Shown in pieces: positions 41,220 through 51,458 of a DNA stretch of 64,000 nt. Made by a program: the position numbers and the translations under genes. The DNA is from Lentzea waywayandensis (GTDB lineage: Bacteria; Actinomycetota; Actinomycetes; Mycobacteriales; Pseudonocardiaceae). Under the pieces are notes generated by a model. The model ran no database searches, had not been told where the DNA came from, and was given only the letters and a program-made list of their open reading frames with translations. The stretch lies in NCBI RefSeq assembly GCF_900115955.1, contig NZ_FOYL01000004.1, positions 372,001 to 436,000 of the forward strand. The letters are read 5' to 3'. Positions within the stretch are counted from its first letter, which is position 1, and each line of letters begins with the position of its first letter.

Positions 41220-42383
41220 TCACGCGACCACCTCCAGGGCGCCGTCCACCGCGATCGCTCCCAGGCGGAGCGCGTGGCCGTCCCAGAGGCCCCAGGCGTC
41301 GAACGGCGTGCCGCCGGTCAGTGCCAGAGCCATGTCCAGGCCCGTGTCGTCGCGGACCGGCAACGCCTGGCCGGAGGCGTCGACCAAAGAGGCGCCGTGC
41401 AGGCGGACGGTGGCGCAGCCGAGCGGGAACAGGCGTTGCCACGGGTCGGCCATCAGCATCGGTTCCAGCGACGCCAAGGACGCGCGCCACGACACGGGCG
41501 CCGGGACCGGGTCGGGGGCTCGGGAACCTTCCAACTCGCCCAGGGCCACTCGGTCCGAGGCGGGGTACGGGTGGACCAGGGCCGTGGACTCCAGGCCGTG
41601 GGGCAGCAGCGGTACGGGGGCTCCGACGGCGGAGTGGCGGATTGCCACCGCCCAGCGGCCCGTCTGGCGGCCCCAGCACCACTGGCGGATGGTGCGGACC
41701 CGGCCGTCGTCTGTTTCCAGGCGCAGCAGGGCTACCCAGCGGTCGGAGATTCCCGGAGAGGCCTTCACCGTCTCCTCGGGCACGGTGACGCCCAGACGGG
41801 TGCGTGGCTGCACGAAGCACAGCAGGTGCAGGCCGCCCAGACGGTCGGCCACGTCGGCGGTCCAGCGGGGGCCCGAGCGCGCGACGATCTCCTGGATCTC
41901 GGCCACCGCGGCCGCTACGCCGGGGACCTGGGCGTCGATCATGCGGGCGGTGAACGCCTGCCACCACGAGGCCGGGCGGCCAGGCAGGGAGGCGATGCCG
42001 GCCGAGGCGACGTCGAGGAGCCAGTCGCGCAGGCCGTCGATGCCCGAGGACATCGCGGACGCGCGGTTCGCCGCCGTCTTCTCGCGGGCACGCGAACGGC
42101 GGGCCACGGCCTCGGGTGAGGAGTCGAGCTCACGGGCCGCACGCCGCTGGGTCCACTCCTCCACCCAGTCGGGCGGCAACGCGTCCGGGATGTCGAGTTC
42201 CTGCAGGCTCACGGCGTGCTTGCAGGGGAACTTGCGGGACGGGCAGGTGCACTTGGCCGAGCCCGCTGCCAGGTCGACGCACACGCGGTACGGCAGGGAG
42301 CCGGAGCCCGTGTAGAGGCCCCACAGCACCGGCAGGGCCTTGCCCAGGCCCTGCCAGCGCATCGGAACGGCTCGTGTCCTCAC
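41220..42383 (-). CDS. SWIM zinc-finger protein
   Basis: 387 aa from GTG at 42383, with TACTTT 7 nt upstream (leaderless). The SWIM motif is at about residues 38-62: CTCPSRKFPCKHAVSL (CxCx6-CxH). The rest (about 300 aa) has mixed strands and helices, with Trp-rich patches (WCWGRQTGRWAVAI). SWIM domains bind DNA or proteins. It is the first gene of the operon SWIM, DUF5691, MoxR, DUF5682, small acidic protein, with a 307-nt minisatellite gap before the second gene. Confidence 0.88.
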   Translation of the reverse strand: MRTRAVPMRWQGLGKALPVLWGLYTGSGSLPYRVCVDLAAGSAKCTCPSRKFPCKHAVSLQELDIPDALPPDWVEEWTQRRAARELDSSPEAVARRSRAREKTAANRASAMSSGIDGLRDWLLDVASAGIASLPGRPASWWQAFTARMIDAQVPGVAAAVAEIQEIVARSGPRWTADVADRLGGLHLLCFVQPRTRLGVTVPEETVKASPGISDRWVALLRLETDDGRVRTIRQWCWGRQTGRWAVAIRHSAVGAPVPLLPHGLESTALVHPYPASDRVALGELEGSRAPDPVPAPVSWRASLASLEPMLMADPWQRLFPLGCATVRLHGASLVDASGQALPVRDDTGLDMALALTGGTPFDAWGLWDGHALRLGAIAVDGALEVVA

Positions 42384-42417
42384 AGGAACCAAAGTAGCGA
42401 GGACCCCCGACAGAAAA

Positions 42418-43590
42418 TCAGGCCGGACCGCGACGGGCCCACGTCCACGCGTAGGCCGGGTCCTCACAGGCCTCCGCGGCCTCGCCCAACTCCAAGGGGC
42501 GGAACGTGTCCACCATGACCGCGGTCTCGTCGAAGTAGTCCAGTCCCAGCGAGGCCTCGACGGCGCCGGGCTGCGGGCCGTGCGTGCATCCGGACGGGTG
42601 CAGCGACATCGAACCGATGCCGATGCCCGAGCCCTTGCGCGCCTCGTAGTTGCCGCCGACGTAGAACATCAGCTCGTCCGAGTCGACGTTCGCGTGGTTG
42701 TACGGCACCGGCACGGCCAGCGGGTGGTAGTCGACCTTGCGCGGGCAGAACGAGCACACGACGAAGTTCGGGCCCTCGAACGTCTGGTGCACGGGCGGCG
42801 GCTGGTGCACGCGGCCGGTGATCGGCTCGAAGTCGCGGATGTTGAACGCCCACGGGTACAGGTGGCCGTCCCAGCCGACGACGTCGAACGGGTGGTTCGC
42901 GTAGGTGAACTTCGTGAGTCCCGCACGGTGCCGCACGAGCACGTCGACATCGGTGCCCTCGACGAGCAACGGCTCGGAGGGCCCGCGGATGTCCCGCTCG
43001 CAGTACGGCGAGTGCTCCAGGAACTGGCCGGCCTTCGACAGGTACCGCTTGGGCGGTCCGATGTGCCCGGTCGCCTCCAGCACGAGCAACGACATCGGCG
43101 ACGAGGGCACGACCCGGTAGGTGCACGAAGTCGGGATCACGACGTAGTCGCCGTCGCCGACCTCGATAGCTCCGTAGATCGTCTCGATGACGCCAGAACC
43201 GCCCTGCACGTACAGCAGCTCGTCACCGAAAGCGTTGCGGTACAACGGAGAAGGCGCGGAAGCGACCACGAAACCAATGGTCACGTCCGGGTTCCCGAAC
43301 AGCTTCCGGCGCCCGGTGACGGCGTCCACGTCATCAGAAGCCCAGGTCAGGTCCGTGGTCTTGAAGTGGCGGGGCTTCAGTGGCAGGTTCGGCGCGGCAC
43401 CCCCGCGCTCGTCCTTCACCGTCTCCGCGTTCACGATCGCCGTGGGCAGGTACCGGTGGTAGAGCAGCGCCGAATCGGCCGAGAACCCCTCGACCCCCAT
43501 GAGCTCTTCCGCGTAGAGCCCACCGTCCGGTTTGCGGAACTGGGTGTGGCGCTTTCGGGGGATCTCTCCCACCTGGCGGTAGTAGGCCAT
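42418..43590 (-). CDS. hmgA: Homogentisate 1,2-dioxygenase
   Basis: 390 aa. It opens the ring of homogentisate to maleylacetoacetate in tyrosine/phenylalanine breakdown. The Fe ligands are seen as His and Glu in PYNHANVDSDELMFY and a later His in LHPSGCTHGPQPGA. ATG at 43590 follows GGAGA by about 7 nt. It is divergent from the fahA operon, and a possible IclR operator overlaps its -10 region. Confidence 0.96.
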   Translation of the reverse strand: MAYYRQVGEIPRKRHTQFRKPDGGLYAEELMGVEGFSADSALLYHRYLPTAIVNAETVKDERGGAAPNLPLKPRHFKTTDLTWASDDVDAVTGRRKLFGNPDVTIGFVVASAPSPLYRNAFGDELLYVQGGSGVIETIYGAIEVGDGDYVVIPTSCTYRVVPSSPMSLLVLEATGHIGPPKRYLSKAGQFLEHSPYCERDIRGPSEPLLVEGTDVDVLVRHRAGLTKFTYANHPFDVVGWDGHLYPWAFNIRDFEPITGRVHQPPPVHQTFEGPNFVVCSFCPRKVDYHPLAVPVPYNHANVDSDELMFYVGGNYEARKGSGIGIGSMSLHPSGCTHGPQPGAVEASLGLDYFDETAVMVDTFRPLELGEAAEACEDPAYAWTWARRGPA

Positions 43591-43616
43591 GAGTGCTCTC
43601 CGGGTCCTTCCAAGGC

Positions 43617-43631
43617 GTTCGACTATCGGAC
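43617..43631. promoter_or_regulatory. Candidate IclR operator
   Basis: GTTCGACTATCGGAC is an inverted repeat (GTYCGA-N3-TCGRAC, one mismatch) in the 81-nt divergent promoter between hmgA and the fahA operon, overlapping a GATAGT -10-like hexamer for hmgA. The IclR-type regulator is encoded in the fahA operon. Confidence 0.5.
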
Positions 43632-43671
43632 ATCTTTGTTCAGTTGGCGGTACACGGCTAGCGTGTCAGCC

Positions 43672-44531
43672 GTGTCAAGCGCTGTCGAACTCCGTGCGCC
43701 CGGTCCGCGCGGTACTCCGCCCCTGCTCGCGAGGCTTGTGGACGATGCCGCGTTGTTCCCTCCGGGGAACGCGTCGATGCCCGACGCGGTGCGCGGTCAC
43801 CTCGACGGACGCGTCGGCGAGTGGGCTGGCGTCATGGGCCTCTTCCTCTGTCCTGCCTCCCGTCTCGCCGAGCTGATCACCGAACTGATCAAGGTCAAGC
43901 CGGCCAAACCGATAGCACTGAGCCTCGTGATCGACACCGGCCTCGGCGGCGTGCCGAAGGCCGTCTCGATCGTCGAGAGCCGAAGCGAGCTCCTGGCACT
44001 GCGCATGGTCGAGATGCCCGCACCGTCCGATGTGGACGAGGTGTGGCTCGAGCGCGTGTCCGAGTTCGTGCCCGAGGACGTCATCCGCGTGGTGGAACCC
44101 CGCCGCGGCGGTGCCGAATGGCTCGACGGCGTCCGCCGGGTCATCGAGCACGGCAGCTGGCCCAAGCTGCGTTGTGGCGGCCTGAGCCAGGAGAACTTCC
44201 CGAAGGTCGAGGAGGTCGCGGACTTCCTGAGCGTCGTGAGCGGCGGTGGCGTCGCGTTCAAGGCGACGGCGGGCCTGCACAAGGCCGTCCGCTACACCGA
44301 CGAGCAGGGCTTCACCCACCACGGCTTCCTGAACCTCCTCGTGGCCACCGCGCGCTCCCTGAGCGGCCGCGACGTCCGCGAGGCGCTCGCGAGCACCGAC
44401 GCCGAGGCGCTCACCGCCGAGGCCAAGGCGCTCAGCGACCAGGCGGCGCACGCCGTCCGCGGCGTGTTCGCGAGCTACGGCTCGTGCTCGCTGGCCGAAC
44501 CCGTCGCCGACCTTGAGGGGCTTGGACTTCT

Positions 44532-44535
<4 letters not shown>
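43672..44535 (+). CDS. Conserved protein of unknown function in the homogentisate cluster
   Basis: 287 aa from GTG at 43672, with TAGCGT 7 nt upstream (leaderless; GTG at 43663 is the alternative). Conserved-looking stretches are DDAALFPPGNASMPDAV near the N-terminus, KLRCGGLSQENFPKVEEV and FKATAGLHKAVRY; the strand/helix pattern would suit a TIM barrel. I recognise it only as an uncharacterised family. It overlaps fahA by 4 bp. The cluster lacks a recognisable maleylacetoacetate isomerase, so this protein is a candidate for that step (inference). Confidence 0.75.
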
Positions 44536-45691
<1,156 letters not shown>

Positions 45692-45695
<4 letters not shown>

Positions 45696-46327
45696 TGGTC
45701 GGAGCGACGAAGGAGAGCTCGCTGACCCTGGAAAGGGGTCTGGCGCTGCTCCAGGCGGTCGCTGAGGCGGAGTCCGAGGCACCGTCGATCTCGGAGCTCG
45801 CCACGGCCATCGGCGCGTCCAGAGCGGCCGTGTACCGGCTTCTCGTGCCACTCCAGGCGCGCGGTCTCGTGCGCCGGGAGGGCTCGAAGGTCCGGCTCGG
45901 CCTCGGCGTGCTGCGCCTCGCCTCCAACGTCCTCCCCCAGCTGCGCATGGCGGCCAACCCGGCGCTGCGCGAACTTGCCGAGAAGGTCGGCGCCACCGCG
46001 CACCTCACCGTCGCGGACGGCACCGAGGCCCAGGCCGTCGCAGTCGTGGAACCGTCGTGGACCGCTTTCCACGTGGCGTACCGGGTGGGTTCCCGCCACC
46101 CGGTGCACCGCGGGGCGGCCGGCCGGGCGATCTCCACGCCCAGCGAGATCTGGGTCGTCTCCGCGGGCGAGCTCCAGCCGAACGCTTTCGGCGTCGCGGC
46201 CCCGGTGCGCGGAGTGCCCGGCCTCAGGGCGTCGGTCGGCGTGGTGGCACTGGAAAAGCTCGACGCGGACGTCGTCGGACCGCACGTCGTGCGCGCGGCC
46301 GAAGAAGTGGCGGCAGCACTCAAATGA
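45692..46327 (+). CDS. IclR-family regulator
   Basis: 211 aa. An N-terminal winged helix (LERGLALLQAVAEAESEAPSISELATAIGASRAAVYRLLVPLQARG) is followed by a shortened effector domain (about 140 aa) ending in VALEKLDADVVGPHVVRAAEEV. Short IclR proteins of this kind regulate aromatic catabolism. Likely controls hmgA and the fahA operon in response to homogentisate or an upstream intermediate. Its start overlaps the fahA stop, and its stop overlaps the vWA gene's ATG. Confidence 0.88.
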
Positions 46328-47466
46328 CCGAAGAGCGGCTACGGCGCTGGCGGTTGCTCCTGGGCCCGAGCGCGGAGGACGTGTCCGAGCTGGGCGAGGA
46401 CGACCAACGGCGTGATGGCGCGCTCACAGGTCTCTACGGCGGTGGCGGCGACAGGGGCGCGGGCCTCGGCGCCAGCTCCCCGCAGCTGCACCGCTGGCTC
46501 GGCGACGTCCGCAAGTACTTCCCCACCTCCGTCGTGCAGGTGATGCAACGGGACGCGGTCGAGAAGCTGGGTCTCAAACAGCTGCTGCTCGAACCCGAAC
46601 TGCTTCAGTCGGTCGAGCCGGACGTGAACCTCGTCAGCACCCTGCTGCAACTCTCCCGCGCCATCCCCGCCCGCACCCGCGACACCGCGAAAGCCGTGGT
46701 GCGCAAGGTGGTCGAGGACATCGAGAAGCGTCTGCAGGATCGGCTCGTCGAGGCCGTCCGGGGCGCGGTCGACAGGTCGCGGCGCACCAGAAGGCCGCAG
46801 CTGCAGGACGTCGACTGGGCGACGACGATCAAGGCGAACCTCAAGAACTACCAGCCGCGGCACAAGACCGTGATCGTCGAGGAACTGATCGGCCACCGCC
46901 GGCGCAGCCGGACCGCGGCGATGCGGGACGTGATCCTGCTCGTCGACCAGTCCGGTTCGATGGCGGAATCCCTGGTGCACGCGGCGGTTCTGGGTTCGGC
47001 GCTCGCGAGCATCCGGTCGATCTCGACGAAGCTCGTCGTCTTCGACACCGAGGTCGCCGACCTGACCGAGCAGCTCAGCGACCCGGTCGACCTGCTGTTC
47101 AGCGCCCAGCTCGGCGGCGGCACGGACATCAACCGCGCGGTCGCCTACGCGCAGACCCAGGTCCGCAGGCCCACCGACACGGTGATCGTGATCATCAGCG
47201 ACCTCTACGAGGGCGGGTCGGAGACCGAGTTGCAGCGCCGGGTCCGCGAACTGGTCGCGAGCGGCGTCACGGTCGTGAACCTGCTGGCGCTCAGCGATTC
47301 CGGCACGCCCGCCTACGACCACGAGCTGGCCGCGAAGCTGCACGCCCTGGGCGCGCCCGCGTTCGCCTGCACGCCGGACAAGTTCCCCGAGCTGATGGCG
47401 GCCGCGCTGCGCAAGGACGACCTCACCCAGTGGGCCGAGGCCGAGGGCATCGCGACGGGCCGTTAG
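46324..47466 (+). CDS. vWA-domain (CoxE-like) protein
   Basis: 380 aa. The N-terminal half is helical and rich in basic residues. The vWA domain starts near residue 200 with an intact metal-ion-dependent adhesion site: DQSGSMAES (DxSxS), GGGTDINRAV (Thr) and ISDLYEGG (Asp). Such proteins partner MoxR ATPases. In related genomes it is usually beside the DUF5682, MoxR, DUF5691 and SWIM genes; here it sits about 4 kb away on the opposite strand, coupled by ATGA to the IclR gene of the homogentisate operon. Confidence 0.88.
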   Translation: MTEERLRRWRLLLGPSAEDVSELGEDDQRRDGALTGLYGGGGDRGAGLGASSPQLHRWLGDVRKYFPTSVVQVMQRDAVEKLGLKQLLLEPELLQSVEPDVNLVSTLLQLSRAIPARTRDTAKAVVRKVVEDIEKRLQDRLVEAVRGAVDRSRRTRRPQLQDVDWATTIKANLKNYQPRHKTVIVEELIGHRRRSRTAAMRDVILLVDQSGSMAESLVHAAVLGSALASIRSISTKLVVFDTEVADLTEQLSDPVDLLFSAQLGGGTDINRAVAYAQTQVRRPTDTVIVIISDLYEGGSETELQRRVRELVASGVTVVNLLALSDSGTPAYDHELAAKLHALGAPAFACTPDKFPELMAAALRKDDLTQWAEAEGIATGR

Positions 47467-47936
47467 CGGTCGATGACCCGGCCACGTGTGACGAACGCAA
47501 GGCCGCGTGTCATCACGACGACGCGTCCGCGTTCGTCCGGACCGGCGATCCACACCCGTCCGGTGTGCCGCACCAGCACCCGCGCCCGTTCGGGAAGCTC
47601 CGGCAGCCGCAGGTTCTTCTCCGAGTCCTCGACCCGCAGGTAGGCGGAGCGTCCGATGCGCCGCCCCGCCACGAAGTTCACCGACACCGGACGCCACGGG
47701 AACTTCTCGATCAGGGCGAGGGTTCCGCGCCGTGTCAGGAAGTGCCGCAGGCCGGGCGCGGCCAGTTCGAGCACCACCGGCACGGACAGCACGGTGAGCC
47801 AGATCCAGCCGATCACGAGCACGACGCCGAGCACCGCGAGGGCGAAGAAGATGTGACCGACCGCGCGCCGGTCTGCCCGCGCGAGGCAGGTGTCGCTCCA
47901 CGCCGTGGTCACGTGCACGCCCATAGACATAGCCAT
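47463..47936 (-). CDS. Small two-TM membrane protein, paralogue A
   Basis: 157 aa. A hydrophobic hairpin (residues about 28-55) precedes a basic, strand-rich domain ending RVWIAGPDERGRVVVMTRGLAFVTRGRVIDR. It is similar to its neighbour at 47945 in order and C-terminal motif, and the gap between them is 8 nt. No named family recognised. It overlaps the convergent vWA gene by 4 bp. Confidence 0.72.
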   Translation of the reverse strand: MAMSMGVHVTTAWSDTCLARADRRAVGHIFFALAVLGVVLVIGWIWLTVLSVPVVLELAAPGLRHFLTRRGTLALIEKFPWRPVSVNFVAGRRIGRSAYLRVEDSEKNLRLPELPERARVLVRHTGRVWIAGPDERGRVVVMTRGLAFVTRGRVIDR

Positions 47937-47944
47937 CTAGATGA

Positions 47945-48409
47945 TCATCGAAACACGCGGGCGGTGATGAGCCGCGGAACTCCCCTGAATGTCACAACGG
48001 TGTTCCCCGCGGCGTCCGGCGGCACGAACCACACGCGGCGGTGCCGGGCGATCCGTCCGCGCAGCAACGGACCCACTCTCACGGTCAGCAACAGCGGTGG
48101 TGACCCCAGCACCACCAACCGGCCGCCCTCCCACTGGGCCTGCGCGAAGATCCACGGCTCCCCTTCCGGCAAACGCACCGGGCGTCGTCGCGTGACCGTC
48201 CAGAGAACGGCCGCGGCGAAGAACAACAACACCAGCGCCACCGGTGAGGACCAGGACCACACGAGCACCAGGACGAACTGGAGCGCGAAGGCCGCACCGG
48301 CAACCACAGTCCACATCAGTGCACGGCGGCTCGCCCGGTCGACACAGTGCCGGGTCCACCGATCGTCGAGTGCCGTCACCTCGGTGGACGGCTTGTTGGG
48401 CACGACCAC
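47945..48409 (-). CDS. Small two-TM membrane protein, paralogue B
   Basis: 154 aa from GTG at 48409, with TACGGT 6 nt upstream (leaderless). Two hydrophobic segments near residues 32-72, then a strand-rich domain with RVWFVPPDAAGNTVVTFRG at the end, matching RVWIAGPDERGRVVVMTRG of the next gene. The two are a tandem duplicate pair and co-transcribed. Function unknown. Divergent from an iron-regulated DUF2470 gene. Confidence 0.72.
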   Translation of the reverse strand: MVVPNKPSTEVTALDDRWTRHCVDRASRRALMWTVVAGAAFALQFVLVLVWSWSSPVALVLLFFAAAVLWTVTRRRPVRLPEGEPWIFAQAQWEGGRLVVLGSPPLLLTVRVGPLLRGRIARHRRVWFVPPDAAGNTVVTFRGVPRLITARVFR

Positions 48410-48453
48410 CCGTCCACCGTACAGGTGACGCTTCCCATGACGAGCCGAGCTAA

Positions 48454-48469
48454 GTTAGGCTTGCCTAAC
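48454..48469 (+). promoter_or_regulatory. IdeR/DmdR iron box
   Basis: GTTAGGCTTGCCTAAC is a perfect palindrome matching the core of the actinobacterial iron box (TTAGGTTAGGCTAACCTAA type). It lies 18 nt before the start of the DUF2470 gene and would repress it in iron-rich cells. Confidence 0.85.
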
Positions 48470-48487
48470 CTTCGAGGAGGTGCAGCG

Positions 48488-49252
48488 GTGACCGACACCC
48501 AGACCAAGCGCCCGCCGGCGCCGCACGCCGCAGAGCGCGCCCGCACGATCGCGGCCCGGCACGGCTCCGCCGCACTGCTTCCTCAGTCCGGTTCCCGCAC
48601 CAGCCCGTTGTTCCACCACGTGCACCCGTGCGGCTCCACGATCCTGTTGCTGCCCGACGAACACCCGCTGGTCGGGCAGTTGTGGCAGACCCCGCGGGCC
48701 GAGGTGACGGCGATGCTGGAGATCGCCGACCATGCGCCGGTGCCGTTGCGCGAACCCGTCCGCGGCCTGCTGTGGCTCACGGGGTGGGTCACCGCGCTGG
48801 ACGGCAAGGAGGCGCGCGACGAGATCCTCGCGGTCGCCGACGTGCGCCCGGACCACCGGTTGCTCGACGCGGGTCACGGCGCCTCGGTGCTGCGGCTCAC
48901 ACCCGCGTCGATGGTGATCGCGGACGCCGAGGGCACGTCGTCGATCAGGCCGGAGCAGTTCACGAGCGCGGCGCCGGATCCGTTCTGCGGCAACGAGGAC
49001 AACTGGCTGCGGCACCTGGAGGCCGCGCACAGCGACGTCGTCGACCAGCTCGCCCGCCATCTGCCGGAGGAGCTGCGCGCCGGCAACGTCCGGCCGCTCG
49101 GGCTCGACCGGTTCGGGCTGCGGCTGCGGGTCGAGGCGGAGTGCGACGACCACGACGTGCGGATCGCGTTCTCCAAGCCGGTCAGCACTCCACAGGAACT
49201 CGCCGCCGAACTGAGGCGGTTGATGGGCTGCCCGTTCCTGTCCCAGAGGTAG
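48488..49252 (+). CDS. DUF2470-domain protein, iron-regulated
   Basis: 254 aa from GTG at 48488 with AGGAGG. The N-terminal half has a pyridoxamine-oxidase/HugZ-like split-barrel look (LFHHVHPCGSTILLLPDEHPL); DUF2470 occupies about residues 175-250 (LRHLEAAHSDVVDQLARHL ... PQELAAELRRLM). HugZ/DUF2470 relatives bind haem and help recover iron. The iron box right before it supports a role in iron or haem use. Confidence 0.82.
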   Translation: MTDTQTKRPPAPHAAERARTIAARHGSAALLPQSGSRTSPLFHHVHPCGSTILLLPDEHPLVGQLWQTPRAEVTAMLEIADHAPVPLREPVRGLLWLTGWVTALDGKEARDEILAVADVRPDHRLLDAGHGASVLRLTPASMVIADAEGTSSIRPEQFTSAAPDPFCGNEDNWLRHLEAAHSDVVDQLARHLPEELRAGNVRPLGLDRFGLRLRVEAECDDHDVRIAFSKPVSTPQELAAELRRLMGCPFLSQR

Positions 49253-49262
49253 CGTCTCGCTG

Positions 49263-50024
49263 GTGACCTTGATTCCCGCCGAAGAGAAGCGCGGTTACCA
49301 GCTCGAACTGCTGATCGTCTTCAGCATGACGCTCGGGCTGTCCGGGCTGCGCAGCCTCGTGCGGCTGATCGACAGCCTGCTCCAGCCGACGCCGCTCAAC
49401 CAGCAGTCCGTCGCGATCAACGTCCCGCAGGCGCGCGCGGACCTGCTGGACCTCGTGGCGCAGCTGCTCGGCGTGCTCCAGCTCGCCGCGTGGGGCGGCA
49501 TCGGGCTGTACCTGTTGTGGCGCACGGGAATCAAGCTGCGCGTCATCGGTCTCGACGGCACCCGCAAGCTCGCAGACTCGCTCGGCGCGCTGGGACTCGC
49601 CGCGATCATCGGCATTCCCGGTTTGGGGCTCTACTTCGCCGCCTGGGCGCTCGGGCTGAACCTCGCCGTCCAGCCGTCCACTTTGGACAACCAGTGGTGG
49701 ATGAGCGTGGCGCTGATCCTCGCGGCCGCCGGCAACGCGTGGGCGGAGGAGGTGCTCGTCGTCGGGTACCTGATCACGCGGCTGCAGCAGCTCGGCTGGC
49801 GGCAGTACACGGCGCTGTTCGCGGCGGCCGTGCTGCGCGGTTCCTACCACCTCTACCAGGGCTTCGGCGGGTTCGTCGGCAACGTGGTCATGGGCCTGGT
49901 GTTCGGCTTCTACTGGCAGCGGACCAAACGGTTGTGGCCGTTGGTCATCGCCCACACCATCCTCGACGTCGTCGCGTTCATCGGCTACACAATGTTGCGC
50001 GGCAAAGTGAGCTGGTTGCCGTAA
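49263..50024 (+). CDS. CPBP-family intramembrane protease
   Basis: 253 aa from GTG at 49263. About seven membrane helices; the Abi/CPBP active-site residues are NAWAEEVLVVGYLI (Glu-Glu), LRGSYHLYQG (His) and IAHTILD (His/Asp). Relatives process prenyl proteins, bacteriocin precursors or membrane regulators. It is 10 nt after the DUF2470 gene, so the two may be co-transcribed under iron control. Substrate unknown. Confidence 0.88.
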   Translation: MTLIPAEEKRGYQLELLIVFSMTLGLSGLRSLVRLIDSLLQPTPLNQQSVAINVPQARADLLDLVAQLLGVLQLAAWGGIGLYLLWRTGIKLRVIGLDGTRKLADSLGALGLAAIIGIPGLGLYFAAWALGLNLAVQPSTLDNQWWMSVALILAAAGNAWAEEVLVVGYLITRLQQLGWRQYTALFAAAVLRGSYHLYQGFGGFVGNVVMGLVFGFYWQRTKRLWPLVIAHTILDVVAFIGYTMLRGKVSWLP

Positions 50025-50117
50025 CGATTCCACGGTAGATTCCATAATTTACCGCCATTCGTTGCGATTTTCAGCTCTCCGGCGGCGATTTGTGCTGTTC
50101 AGGGTTACGCTCGTCCG

Positions 50118-51359
50118 GTGACTGCGCACACGATCGCTGAGACCGAAGCACTTCCGGACGCCGCGCCCCGCGTGGACAGCGAGGTCGGCCCGTTGCGCAC
50201 GGTGCTGCTGCACCGGCCGGGCAACGAGCTCAAGAGGCTCACCCCGCGCAACAACGACCAGCTGCTGTTCGACGGCGTGCCGTGGGTCGGCAGGGCCCAG
50301 GAGGAGCACGACGCGTTCGCCGCGACGCTGACCTCGAAGGGCGTCGAGGTCCTGCTGCTGGCCGACGTGCTGGTGCAGGCCCTGGAGGACAACCGGGCGC
50401 GCATCGCGGGCATCCACAGCGCCGTCAACGAGCGCCGCCTGGGCATCGACCTGGCCGACGCGCTGCGCAGCCACCTCACGTCGCTCGACGCGCCGCAGCT
50501 CGCGCAGGTGCTGATGACCGGCATGACGTTCGAGGAGATGCCGGCCGCCGAGGGCGCGTCGCTGGTGCGCAAGATGCACCTGCCGATCGACTTCGCCGTC
50601 GACCCGCTGCCGAACCTGCTCTTCACCCGCGACTCGTCGGTCTGGGTCGGCGACCGCGTGGCCATCACGTCGCTCGCGCTGCCCGCCCGCGACCGCGAGA
50701 CGACGCTGACCGACCTGATCTACGCCTACCACCCGCGGTTCCGCCGCACGGGCCGCGCGTACGGCGCGCACTCGGCGCCGCTGGAAGGTGGCGACGTGCT
50801 GCTGCTCGCGCCGGGCGTGATCGCCATCGGCGTCGGCGAGCGCACCACCCCGGCGGGCGCGGAGTCGTTCGCCCGCTCCGCTCTCGCGGACGGCCTCGCG
50901 CACACGGTGCTGGCGGTGCCGATCGAGCAGGAACGCGCCACCATGCACCTCGACACCGTCTGCACGATGGTCGACCGCGACGCCGTGGTGATGTACCCGG
51001 CGATCCGCCACACGCTGACGGCCTACCCGTTGCGCGCCGACGGCGACGGTGGCGTGCGCGTGGACGGTCCCGTGCCGTTCCTGGAGGCGGCGGCCGAGGC
51101 GATGGGCATCGAACGACTGCGCGTGATCGACACGGGCCTCGACATCGTCACCGCCGAGCGCGAGCAGTGGGACGACGGCAACAACACCCTCGCGGTGGCT
51201 CCCGGCCTCGTCGTGGCGTACGAGCGCAACGTCGAGACGAACGAGCGCCTCGAAGAGGCGGGCGTCGAGGTGCTGCGGATCGCCGGTTCGGAGCTGGGCT
51301 CCGGCCGCGGCGGCCCCCGCTGCATGTCGTGCCCGATCGACCGCGCGCCATTGGTGTGA
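50118..51359 (+). CDS. arcA: Arginine deiminase
   Basis: 413 aa. It hydrolyses arginine to citrulline and ammonia. Conserved elements are [19 protein letters not shown], the catalytic [19 protein letters not shown], and the nucleophile Cys in [12 protein letters not shown] near the C-terminus. GTG at 50118 has TACGCT 6 nt upstream. No arcB or arcC follows, so the complete arginine-fermentation operon is absent locally. It may serve acid or nitrogen stress. Confidence 0.93.
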   Translation: MTAHTIAETEALPDAAPRVDSEVGPLRTVLLHRPGNELKRLTPRNNDQLLFDGVPWVGRAQEEHDAFAATLTSKGVEVLLLADVLVQALEDNRARIAGIHSAVNERRLGIDLADALRSHLTSLDAPQLAQVLMTGMTFEEMPAAEGASLVRKMHLPIDFAVDPLPNLLFTRDSSVWVGDRVAITSLALPARDRETTLTDLIYAYHPRFRRTGRAYGAHSAPLEGGDVLLLAPGVIAIGVGERTTPAGAESFARSALADGLAHTVLAVPIEQERATMHLDTVCTMVDRDAVVMYPAIRHTLTAYPLRADGDGGVRVDGPVPFLEAAAEAMGIERLRVIDTGLDIVTAEREQWDDGNNTLAVAPGLVVAYERNVETNERLEEAGVEVLRIAGSELGSGRGGPRCMSCPIDRAPLV

Positions 51360-51362
51360 TCA

Positions 51363-51411
51363 TTAGGAATGCCTAACCTTTGTTTGGATCACCTTTCCAA
51401 ACAAAGGTTAG
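51363..51411 (+). promoter_or_regulatory. Iron box plus 16-bp inverted repeat upstream of ferritin
   Basis: TTAGGAATGCCTAA at 51364-51377 is an iron-box-like palindrome. Overlapping it, CTAACCTTTGTTTGGA (51373-51388) pairs perfectly with 51396-51411 around a 7-nt loop, followed by CTTTTCC. The hairpin could end arcA transcription, and the iron box could let IdeR/DmdR activate ferritin as in mycobacterial bfrB. Confidence 0.75.
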
Positions 51412-51458
51412 CTTTTCCTGGAATGCGGCCGTCCCCGTTTTGGGTTAACGTACTCCGC

